Below are positions 45,716-52,982 of a DNA stretch of 64,000 nt, piece by piece (position 1 is the first letter of the stretch; each line of letters opens with the position of its first letter). The notes under the pieces are model-generated. The model saw nothing but the letters and a program-made list of their open reading frames with translations. It made no database searches and was not told the origin of the DNA. Made by a program: the position numbers and the translations under genes. Source of the stretch: Lentisphaeria bacterium (GTDB lineage: Bacteria > Verrucomicrobiota > Lentisphaeria > Victivallales > UBA1829). The DNA lies in contig DPDG01000116.1 in assembly GCA_003526375.1 (NCBI GenBank), positions 6,067 to 70,066 on the forward strand, in the 5' to 3' direction.

Positions 45716-46660
45716 TCAGCGGGAAAATATCTTGAAAGGCTTGATTTTCAGCATTGAACAGAAATAATCGGAAAGATTCTTCGTGCAGCGTGTCACGGAA
45801 TCCGCTTCTTCGCACAACATCCAGCGTTTCACGAAATCATTCGCATTCACCAGCGTGATGATCAGCGGCAGGTCTTTCCGCCCGCAGCATTCCTGCGTCG
45901 TTCGGCAGACACAGTCCGCAGCTTCGGCACACGCCATCAGGCGCGGCGCAAGCAGAAGCTCCGTCACCGGCGCGGCAAGTTCAAAATCCTTCATCAGAGG
46001 ATTGAAATCAATATCCAGGCGGATTGATTTGAAAAGCGAGCTCACTCCGTGAAGCGTCAACACCTTGTTCTCCACATAACGACGGCACTCCTCCGGCAAC
46101 TGCACCAGGATCTCCTCCGGCGCGGACGGAGAAAGCGTATTCATCCGCGGCGGCGCACTGACCGGCAGATGATCCGCGGCAGCTTCACGGAAATGGCGCG
46201 CCAGCTCCATCACCAGGCGCGTGGAACATTTTTCCGCCTTGATCGCATGCATCGCGCCGGTCACTTTCACGGCAAGCGCCTTGACCTCCTGCGGGCTGAT
46301 CTTCAATTTCGCGCTCAGAAAATCCAGCACATCCGACTGCGAGACTTTCCCGAAATCCCCCGGACCGCGCCCCGTCGCAAGAAATTTCTCCGCGACCTCC
46401 GCATATCCGGTATCCTCCAGCACGCTGACCACGCAGGAGTCGATCTCGGAAGCGTGCACGCTCTTTTCGCCGGAGTTCAGGAGCTGGGTCTGGAGCGCAA
46501 ACTCCACAGACAATGCGATATCTTCCGCGATCCAGGAATCGGGCATCCCGGCGGAAATACAGCTTTTCGCGATCCGGCTGCTCAGTTCGGCGGCGTCGAA
46601 AACCGCCGAAGTCCCGTCCGGATACAGAATGCTTACAGAATTGGAACTGACTTCTATCAT
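45716..46660 (-). CDS. Stand-alone ATP-cone-like domain protein
   Basis: A 314-residue soluble protein. Residues ~8-95 resemble the ATP-cone domain of ribonucleotide reductases and NrdR (VSILYPDGTSAVFDAAELSSRI, then EDIALSVEFAL and VHASEIDSCVVSVLEDTGYAEVAEKFL). The remaining ~215 residues contain several Cys residues (CVCRTTQECCGRKD) but no reductase active-site signature or zinc ribbon as in NrdR. An ATP/dATP-sensing role is possible but unproven. A TTGAAA-16-TATAAT promoter precedes it, and it is divergent from hisF. Confidence 0.55.
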   Translation of the reverse strand: MIEVSSNSVSILYPDGTSAVFDAAELSSRIAKSCISAGMPDSWIAEDIALSVEFALQTQLLNSGEKSVHASEIDSCVVSVLEDTGYAEVAEKFLATGRGPGDFGKVSQSDVLDFLSAKLKISPQEVKALAVKVTGAMHAIKAEKCSTRLVMELARHFREAAADHLPVSAPPRMNTLSPSAPEEILVQLPEECRRYVENKVLTLHGVSSLFKSIRLDIDFNPLMKDFELAAPVTELLLAPRLMACAEAADCVCRTTQECCGRKDLPLIITLVNANDFVKRWMLCEEADSVTRCTKNLSDYFCSMLKIKPFKIFSR

Positions 46661-46690
46661 ATCGTTTCCTCTTGCTTCAAGGATAGCATA

Positions 46691-46718
46691 ATTATATCAT
46701 AGTGCAATTAAATTTCAA
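46691..46718 (-). promoter_or_regulatory. Promoter of the ATP-cone gene
   Basis: Minus-strand TTGAAA (46718-46713), 16-base spacer, TATAAT (46696-46691), about 30 bases ahead of the ATG at 46660. Confidence 0.6.
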
Positions 46719-46725
46719 AAGAGTT

Positions 46726-46754
46726 TTGCAAAAATATCATTTCAAATGTAAATT
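46726..46754 (+). promoter_or_regulatory. Promoter of hisF-malic enzyme-panC
   Basis: TTGCAA (46726-46731), 17-base spacer, TAAATT (46749-46754), 33 bases before hisF. It is back to back with the ATP-cone promoter. Confidence 0.45.
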
Positions 46755-46787
46755 ACCTGATCAATTTTTCAGGAAAGGCTGACTTAC

Positions 46788-47552
46788 ATGTTTGCGAAAA
46801 GAATCATACCGTGTCTTGACGTCAAAGACGGCAGAGTCGTCAAAGGCGTCAACTTTGTGAACCTGATCGACGCGGGAGATCCCGTCGAAGCCGCAAAGGA
46901 ATACAACCGGCAGGGCGCCGACGAACTTGTCTTCCTTGATATCACGGCGACCAGCGACAACCGGGCAAGCATGTACGACATGATCCGGAGAACGGCGGAA
47001 CAGGTTTTCATTCCCCTGACCGTCGGCGGCGGCATACGCACCGTCGAAGACATCCGCAGAATGCTCAACTCCGGCGCGGACAAAGTCTCCCTGAACTCGG
47101 CGGCGGTCCGCGAACCTGAACTCATCCGCGCAGGTTCGGAACGCTTCGGCGCCCAGTGCATTGTCCTTGCGATCGACGCACGCCGCGTGCCCGGGCAATC
47201 CGGCAGGTGGGAGGTCTACACCCACGGAGGGCGGCGCGGGACGGGAATCGATGTCATCGAATGGGCGGAACGCGGCGTCAAACTCGGAGCCGGAGAGATT
47301 CTCCTCACCAGCATGGACGCCGACGGCACACAGAACGGTTATGACTGCGAACTGACGCGGGCGGTCGTCGAAACGGTCGGCGTTCCGGTAATCGCCAGCG
47401 GCGGCGCGGGCAATCTGGAGCATCTCGCACAGGTTTTCACGGAAGGCAAAGCGGACGCCGTCCTTGCCGCCAGTATCTTCCACTTCGGCACCTATACGGT
47501 TCCGCAGGCGAAAGAGTTCCTGAAAGAGCGCGGCATTTCCGTAAGAATTTAA
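46788..47552 (+). CDS. hisF: Imidazole glycerol phosphate synthase cyclase subunit
   Basis: A 254-residue HisF of normal length. The barrel carries the two catalytic aspartates in CLDVKDGRVVKGVNF (near residue 11) and LAIDARRVPG (near 130), plus phosphate-binding loops PLTVGGGIRTVED and VIASGGAGNLEHLAQ. With HisH it closes the imidazole ring in histidine synthesis and releases AICAR. No other his genes are in the window, so histidine genes are scattered. CAGGAAAGG serves as ribosome site. Confidence 0.97.
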   Translation: MFAKRIIPCLDVKDGRVVKGVNFVNLIDAGDPVEAAKEYNRQGADELVFLDITATSDNRASMYDMIRRTAEQVFIPLTVGGGIRTVEDIRRMLNSGADKVSLNSAAVREPELIRAGSERFGAQCIVLAIDARRVPGQSGRWEVYTHGGRRGTGIDVIEWAERGVKLGAGEILLTSMDADGTQNGYDCELTRAVVETVGVPVIASGGAGNLEHLAQVFTEGKADAVLAASIFHFGTYTVPQAKEFLKERGISVRI

Positions 47553-47585
47553 ATTCAACATTACAATACACATGGAGAAATCAGA

Positions 47586-48929
47586 ATGAGCGACAACAAA
47601 CAGAGCCTTGCAGAAAAAGCGCTGGAGTACCACAGCAGCCCCGTCCCCGGGAAATTGAAAATCGTCCCGACGAAACCCTGCGTCACGCAGCAGGACCTCT
47701 CTCTCGCCTACACCCCCGGCGTCGCAGTCCCCTGCCTTGAGATCAAGAAGAACAAAGCCGACGTATGGAAATACACGAACCGTTCCAACACGGTCGCGGT
47801 CGTCAGCGACGGCACTGCGGTGCTCGGGCTCGGCAACATCGGACCCGAAGCCGGAATGCCCGTCATGGAGGGCAAAGCCGTTCTTTTCAAGACCTTCGCA
47901 GATATCGACGCAATCCCGCTCTGCCTCGGCAGTGTTCACGGCGCGGACGGCAGAACCGATGCGGACAAACTCATCGAAGCGGTCAAACCGCTCGAACCCT
48001 CTTTCGGCGGAATCAATCTGGAAGACATCGGCGCGCCAGCCTGTTTCAAGGTGGAGCAGACCCTCAAAAAGGCAATGGGCATTCCCGTATTTCATGACGA
48101 TCAGCACGGCACCGCGATCATTTCCCTTGCCGGAATCCTCAATGCGCTCAAGCTCGTGGGCAAGAAAATCGAAGAATGCCGTTTCGTCATGAACGGAGCC
48201 GGAGCAGCGGGCATCGCCTGTGCGGAATACTACATCTCCGCAGGCGCAAAGCGGGAAAACTTCCTCCTCTGCGACTCCAAAGGCGTCATCAGCAAATCAC
48301 GCACCGACCTCAACCCGGAAAAAGCGCGTTTCGCTCAGGAAACCGACTGCCGGACGCTTGCCGACGCAATCAAAGGCGCGGACGTCTTCATGGGCGTATC
48401 CGTCGCGAAGGCGCTGACCCGCGAAATGGTCGCGAGCATGGCTCCCGGCGCAGTCGTCTTCGCCATGGCGAACCCGGAACCGGAAATCTTCCCGGATGAG
48501 GCTCTCGCGGCAGGCGCGGCAGTCGTCGGCACCGGACGTTCCGACTTCCCGAACCAGGTCAACAACGTGCTCGGTTTCCCCGGAATTTTCCGCGGCGCGC
48601 TCGACGTCCGGGCAACCGACATCAACGAAGCGATGAAACTCGCCGCCTCCCACGCTCTCGCGGAAATCGTCTGCGAGCCGATGCCGGAATCCATCCGCGG
48701 AATCCTCTGCGAAGCTTACCCGGAAGATGCGAAAAACGGCATGTTCGACGGGGAAATCCCGCTCAAAAATACGCTCGTGATTCCGAAACCGTTCGACTTC
48801 CGCGTCGTTCCCCGCGTTGCAAAATACGTTGCGAAAACCGCCATGGAAAGCGGTGTTGCGCAAATCACAATCGACGACCTCGATGCCTATGAAAAGAGTG
48901 TCGCCGCAAGAATAGGAAAAGAGTTCTGA
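47586..48929 (+). CDS. Malic enzyme (NAD(P)-dependent, short form)
   Basis: A 447-residue malic enzyme without the phosphotransacetylase-like C-terminal domain of long MaeB proteins. Signatures: SLAYTPGVAVPCLEI, GNIGPEAGMPVMEGKAVLFK with the catalytic Lys, metal-site IPVFHDDQHGTAI, and the nucleotide-binding VMNGAGAAGIACAEY. It decarboxylates malate to pyruvate. NAD or NADP preference cannot be told. GGAG is eight bases ahead; panC follows six bases after the stop. Confidence 0.93.
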   Translation: MSDNKQSLAEKALEYHSSPVPGKLKIVPTKPCVTQQDLSLAYTPGVAVPCLEIKKNKADVWKYTNRSNTVAVVSDGTAVLGLGNIGPEAGMPVMEGKAVLFKTFADIDAIPLCLGSVHGADGRTDADKLIEAVKPLEPSFGGINLEDIGAPACFKVEQTLKKAMGIPVFHDDQHGTAIISLAGILNALKLVGKKIEECRFVMNGAGAAGIACAEYYISAGAKRENFLLCDSKGVISKSRTDLNPEKARFAQETDCRTLADAIKGADVFMGVSVAKALTREMVASMAPGAVVFAMANPEPEIFPDEALAAGAAVVGTGRSDFPNQVNNVLGFPGIFRGALDVRATDINEAMKLAASHALAEIVCEPMPESIRGILCEAYPEDAKNGMFDGEIPLKNTLVIPKPFDFRVVPRVAKYVAKTAMESGVAQITIDDLDAYEKSVAARIGKEF

Positions 48930-48935
48930 GTTAAA

Positions 48936-49778
48936 ATGCAGGTAATCAAAACAATCAGGGAAATGCAGAAATGGTCCATGGACCGGAAAAAAGCGGGAAA
49001 GACCGTCGCGGTCGTCCCGACCATGGGCTTTCTCCACGAAGGGCATCTCTCGCTCATTGACGCCGCCCGCGCCAACGGAGCCGATGCGGTCGTCGTAACG
49101 ATCTTCGTCAATCCGATTCAGTTCGCGCCGAACGAGGATTTCGACAGTTATCCGCGCGATTTCGAGCACGATGCCGCGCTCCTCCGCGAAAAAAACGTCG
49201 ATGCGGTGTTTGCGCCGGCAGTCAGTGAGATGTATCCCGCTCCCGTAACATGCATGGTCATCGAAAACAAGCTTTCCAAAGGGCTCTGCGCCAAAACGCG
49301 CCCGACCCACTTCAACGGAGTCACGACGGTTGTCGCCAAGCTGTTCAATGCGACCCTGCCCGATATCGCGGTCTTCGGGCAGAAGGACGCACAGCAGGCG
49401 CGCGTTCTGAAACGCATGGTGCGCGACCTCAACTTCCCGATCCGCATGGTCGTCGCCCCGATCGTGCGGGAAGCGGACGGACTCGCCAAAAGTTCCCGCA
49501 ACAAATATCTGAGTGAGGACGAACGGGCGCGCGCTCTTGTTCTCTCCCGCTCGCTTCTCGCCGCAAAGGAAATGGCGGAAAAGGGGGAGAAGGACCTGGC
49601 GAAGCTTACGGATTTCATCAGAAAAGAGATCGAAGCCCAGGGCGGGAAAGTCGATTATGTCGAAGCCATCGACTCCGAGGAGCTGGAACCGGTTACAGTC
49701 AGAGACGGCAAACCCGTCATGATCGCCCTTGCCGCTTACTTCGGAACGACACGGCTCATTGACAACATCGTCTTCTGA
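48936..49778 (+). CDS. panC: Pantoate--beta-alanine ligase
   Basis: A 280-residue PanC, normal length. It contains VPTMGFLHEGHLSLI with the HxGH nucleotide motif, VTIFVNPIQFAPNEDFDSYPR, VFGQKDAQQ and the KMSKS-like SSRNKYL. It joins pantoate and beta-alanine with ATP to give pantothenate for CoA. It is the last gene of the hisF row and is followed by a clear bidirectional terminator. Confidence 0.96.
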   Translation: MQVIKTIREMQKWSMDRKKAGKTVAVVPTMGFLHEGHLSLIDAARANGADAVVVTIFVNPIQFAPNEDFDSYPRDFEHDAALLREKNVDAVFAPAVSEMYPAPVTCMVIENKLSKGLCAKTRPTHFNGVTTVVAKLFNATLPDIAVFGQKDAQQARVLKRMVRDLNFPIRMVVAPIVREADGLAKSSRNKYLSEDERARALVLSRSLLAAKEMAEKGEKDLAKLTDFIRKEIEAQGGKVDYVEAIDSEELEPVTVRDGKPVMIALAAYFGTTRLIDNIVF

Positions 49779-49800
49779 AAAAAGAAGCTTTGTTGGTAAC

Positions 49801-49847
49801 AAAAAAAGCGGACAGGGACTCACGGGACAAGTTCCTGTCCGCTTTTT
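49801..49847. terminator. Bidirectional intrinsic terminator after panC
   Basis: A-run, then GCGGACAGGGACT (49808-49820), 9-base loop, AGTTCCTGTCCGC (49830-49842; one G-U pair), then TTTTT. The flanking A and T tracts extend the stem and allow termination in both directions, but the genes on both sides run on the plus strand. Confidence 0.9.
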
Positions 49848-49989
49848 CTACAAAATAAACTTTTTTTCGTATCCGTTTCTTGAAAGGCTGAAAGGGCAGG
49901 TTATCTTTTATAATATGCCAACTCTGTTTCCCTGCGTTTCAGAGCAATCATGCAATATTTCAAATGAGACAACCCGAAGGAGGATCACA

Positions 49990-50976
49990 ATGGACCAGAC
50001 GGTATTTGCAGTAGAGACATCGGCAGCATATAATTCATGGCCGATGTGCCAGTTTGTCGCTTCCGGATTGATTTGCGCTTACAGTCGGGGTAGAGGCCAC
50101 AATATTACGGAGCCGCTTCGAGCCGTCTATGCACGGGTCAGCTTTGACAAAGGGAAAAGCTGGGAAGCGGAAAGGTTGGTTTGCAATACTCCGGACCGTG
50201 GAGATGTTCCTATTGGAAAAGGAGTGGATCGTCATGGAAACATGCTTCTCTGGGTGCGCAGTGCCGGCGCGGATTACAGGCATGCGCTCTATCGAACAAA
50301 TGACGGTAAGGGATTTGAGTGTATCTCCACTCCGGAATTTCCCGGAGATCTGATCCAGGTGACAGATATTCTTCATATCCCGGAAATCGGCATGGTCTCT
50401 TTCTTTTTCGGCGGTTCCTACGGGGCAAATGCACGCAACTACTGGGGAAAACTTGTCAGTACGGATGATGGTCTCACTTGGGAAATGAGTATTATTGAAG
50501 ATGGACTTGCAATCGCCGATTGGCCAACAGAACCTTCAGCCGTCTATCTTGGCAATGGCAGGATTCTGATCATCGCCCGCACGGAATATTGTGAAAGTTC
50601 CGATCTGCATGCACAATTTCAGATCATATCCACGGACTATGGTAAAACGTGGAAAAAATCCAGTACCAATATCAGAGATATCTTCTGCTCCACTCCGAGC
50701 TTGATTTATGATCCGGAAAGCAAATTGATCTACAATTATTACTATTGGCGGGGAAAAGGTCTCCTGAACCGACGGATTGCTGATGTTGCTTATATCTTTG
50801 ACAACCCGCAGGAATGGCCGGAACCGGCGATTGTAGCGACTGGCAGCTCCTCTCTCTGGGACGCAGGCAATGTCAACTCGACTGTGATCGGGTCAGAGCA
50901 TTTTCTCAGTTACTATTCAGGCAAAGCAGCGGAAACAGCCATATTTGTTGCCATGATTCCCCAAACGGGACTGTAA
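49990..50976 (+). CDS. Sialidase-superfamily (BNR/Asp-box) protein, no signal peptide
   Basis: A 328-residue six-bladed beta-propeller-type protein. ATG 49990 is set by AAGGAGG six bases ahead. Three Asp-box (S-x-D-x-G-x-x-W) motifs are visible: SFDKGKSW (near 51), STDDGLTW (near 157) and STDYGKTW (near 214). Sialidases need an Arg triad, Tyr and Glu; I cannot confirm these, so it may act on another substrate. No export signal, so it would be cytoplasmic. Base composition is lower in G+C than the panC side. TATAAT at 49909-49914 is a possible -10. It precedes the GntR cassette and may belong to the same catabolic set. Confidence 0.7.
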   Translation: MDQTVFAVETSAAYNSWPMCQFVASGLICAYSRGRGHNITEPLRAVYARVSFDKGKSWEAERLVCNTPDRGDVPIGKGVDRHGNMLLWVRSAGADYRHALYRTNDGKGFECISTPEFPGDLIQVTDILHIPEIGMVSFFFGGSYGANARNYWGKLVSTDDGLTWEMSIIEDGLAIADWPTEPSAVYLGNGRILIIARTEYCESSDLHAQFQIISTDYGKTWKKSSTNIRDIFCSTPSLIYDPESKLIYNYYYWRGKGLLNRRIADVAYIFDNPQEWPEPAIVATGSSSLWDAGNVNSTVIGSEHFLSYYSGKAAETAIFVAMIPQTGL

Positions 50977-51006
50977 AAAATAACTGCTGCAACGAAGCAA
51001 GATGTT

Positions 51007-51044
51007 CAGGAACTTGCAGGACGAGTTCCTGTCTTTTCCTTTCC
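51007..51044 (+). terminator. Likely terminator after the sialidase-like gene
   Basis: CAGGAACT (51007-51014), 9-base loop, AGTTCCTG (51024-51031), then a pyrimidine-rich TCTTTTCCTTTCC tail. Stem is perfect but the T-tract is interrupted. Confidence 0.5.
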
Positions 51045-51123
51045 ACTCCTTCACCTCCCTCCCCTGTGGACGGGCAATATATCTGCGGGGAGAGATTTTT
51101 TTCAAAAAAATTTCAAAAGGGTA

Positions 51124-51159
51124 TTGACAAAACAGGCAAAATGGTTATAATATTATAAC
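51124..51159 (+). promoter_or_regulatory. Promoter and overlapping 16-bp palindromic operator of the GntR cassette
   Basis: TTGACA (51124-51129), 16-base spacer, TATAAT (51146-51151): exact consensus. The perfect palindrome GTTATAATATTATAAC (51144-51159) covers the -10 box, so a bound dimer would occlude polymerase. It lies 40 bases ahead of the GntR ATG, fitting autorepression. Confidence 0.75.
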
Positions 51160-51198
51160 AAACAGACAACACAGAGAAATGATTTTGAGTAAGCCATA

Positions 51199-52248
51199 AT
51201 GGGAAGACAACTGAAATATGATCAGGCAAAGCTTGCCGTGTTAAGTTTAATCGCGTCGGAAAAATTGCAGCCCGGCGATAAGATCATGACGGAACAGCAG
51301 TTGCTTTCTCATGTTCCGTGCAGCAGAATCACACTGCGCAAAGCATTGGAGTCTCTGGAACATGACGGCATGATAGAACGCCATGTGGGGCGCGGGACTT
51401 TCCTGAAACAATGTGTTGCGAACAAAAACAAAAGCGGCAAGATATTGTTCATCAATGTGAATCGCCCCGGCGAGCTCAGTTATCCGCCGCCGCGGGCGCG
51501 GGAATACATGCAGTTTTATTTCGATGAGCGCAATCTGGAATTTCAATACCTTCAGGTCAACAGTTTTTCCAACGAAATTGTGAGAGAGGCGAAAGGCGTG
51601 CTCGGCATCCTGCTTTACGGATGGCTCTCCGATGATTTCATGAAAAGCATCGCGAGCCTGAAAATACCGATGATCATTGTCGGGAACAGCCGGCGTTTTC
51701 CCGGTATTCCACAGGTCGAACTGGATGTGAAAGCATGTGCGGGCCTTGTCACGGAGGAGCTGATCCGCGGAGGCGCCCGCCGGATTGTATTGTTCAATGC
51801 CCCGAAGGATTATTATCTGGCATGCGACATCGAAACCGGCTTCCGTGAAACAATGAAAAAGCATGGACTCGAAATCTCCCCGAAAACACTGATCACAATG
51901 CCTGATGACGGGCAGGACCTGCTGCTGGATCGGCTGATTCCGGAATATGAAAATTATGATGCCCTGATTTTTGAGCTTGGAATTTATTACGGTTTTCTTT
52001 CCGCCAACCGCATCAACCACTGGAACCTGCGAAAAAAGATTGCGGTCCTTCCTCTCGGAAGCGACCTGGTGGAGCATTGGAACCGTTATGTGGTCCGTGC
52101 ATCCGCAGATACATTTTTCGGGCGTTTTTACCAATCCACCTTTGAAACCGCAAGCGAAATGCTCCTGGAGCATATTCTGAAAAATACGGAAATGAAAAGT
52201 ATTAAAATAAAACCTGAAATTGACAACGGAACAAGGAGGACTGTATGA
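51199..52248 (+). CDS. GntR-type regulator heading a pseudopilin/DUF4838 cassette
   Basis: A 349-residue regulator. Residues ~1-75 are the GntR winged helix (KLAVLSLIASEKLQPGDKI, CSRITLRKALESLEHDGMIE, then the wing RHVGRGTF); residues ~85-345 look like a LacI-type sugar-binding effector domain. The ribosome site is weak. Its TGA overlaps the pseudopilin ATG (ATGA). The strong promoter with an overlapping palindrome upstream indicates that it controls its own operon. Confidence 0.87.
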   Translation: MGRQLKYDQAKLAVLSLIASEKLQPGDKIMTEQQLLSHVPCSRITLRKALESLEHDGMIERHVGRGTFLKQCVANKNKSGKILFINVNRPGELSYPPPRAREYMQFYFDERNLEFQYLQVNSFSNEIVREAKGVLGILLYGWLSDDFMKSIASLKIPMIIVGNSRRFPGIPQVELDVKACAGLVTEELIRGGARRIVLFNAPKDYYLACDIETGFRETMKKHGLEISPKTLITMPDDGQDLLLDRLIPEYENYDALIFELGIYYGFLSANRINHWNLRKKIAVLPLGSDLVEHWNRYVVRASADTFFGRFYQSTFETASEMLLEHILKNTEMKSIKIKPEIDNGTRRTV

Positions 52249-52961
52249 CGGAGTTTCAAAGGAACAAGAGCAAAATGTTGAATTTCACATTGATAGAACT
52301 TCTGATTGTGATAGCAATCATTGCGATTCTTGCCGGAATGCTTCTTCCGGTACTGGGAAAGGCGCGTGAACAGGCGCGATACACGGCATGTTCCGGTCAG
52401 ATCAGGCAGATTGGAACGGCAATCGCAATGTACACCAATGACTATGAAGGATATATGCCGTCAAATGAGAACCCCGGATCAAGCGCAGCATTATGCTATG
52501 TGGCATGTGTCAAAAACTACCTGAAAGAGCCGCGGGCTTCCGCAAAAGACCGTGTCTACAATAAAATATTCTGGTGTCCGTCACACAAGATTGAAAAAGC
52601 CTGGTTCTCCTACGCCGCCGAAGTGTCCTATGGCTACAATCTGACTTTCTGGGATGCCTATGGCTGGTGGGGAGGGACGGTAAAAAAGACCCATGTCAAA
52701 GCAGATACGCTGAAAAACCCGTCCAGCCTGTTACTGCTCGGAGAATTCTCAAGCGCAGGTTATCCTGATACCCTACATGGTGGATTCTGGGGACATTACG
52801 GTTATATGAGAGGCTACCATAACAATCCCGGTTATCTTAGAAAAAAGGGCACAAGCCCCGTCGTATTCGTCACAGGGCATCTTGAAAAAATATCCGTCCC
52901 GAAATTTACGGCGGTCAACCGTGATCTCATGCCCTGGGATTTCAATCTGGACGGCAAATAA
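52245..52961 (+). CDS. DUF1559-type pseudopilin, divergent C-terminal motif
   Basis: A 238-residue pseudopilin: short basic leader, then FTLIELLIVIAIIAILAGML with Glu5; the residue before the expected cut is Asn rather than Gly. The C-terminal motif departs from H-X9-DG (YHNNPGYL followed later by VFVTGHLE). AAGGAGG six bases ahead is an excellent ribosome site. It lies between the GntR regulator (ATGA overlap) and the DUF4838 gene (21 bases on), repeating the cassette plan. Confidence 0.85.
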   Translation: MTEFQRNKSKMLNFTLIELLIVIAIIAILAGMLLPVLGKAREQARYTACSGQIRQIGTAIAMYTNDYEGYMPSNENPGSSAALCYVACVKNYLKEPRASAKDRVYNKIFWCPSHKIEKAWFSYAAEVSYGYNLTFWDAYGWWGGTVKKTHVKADTLKNPSSLLLLGEFSSAGYPDTLHGGFWGHYGYMRGYHNNPGYLRKKGTSPVVFVTGHLEKISVPKFTAVNRDLMPWDFNLDGK

Positions 52962-52982
52962 CCCTCATAAGGAAACATCATC

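Noticed and set aside
48297..49823. 508-codon minus-strand frame, and a similar one at 46761-48107
   Set aside because: Antisense to hisF, malic enzyme and panC, which are highly conserved genes.
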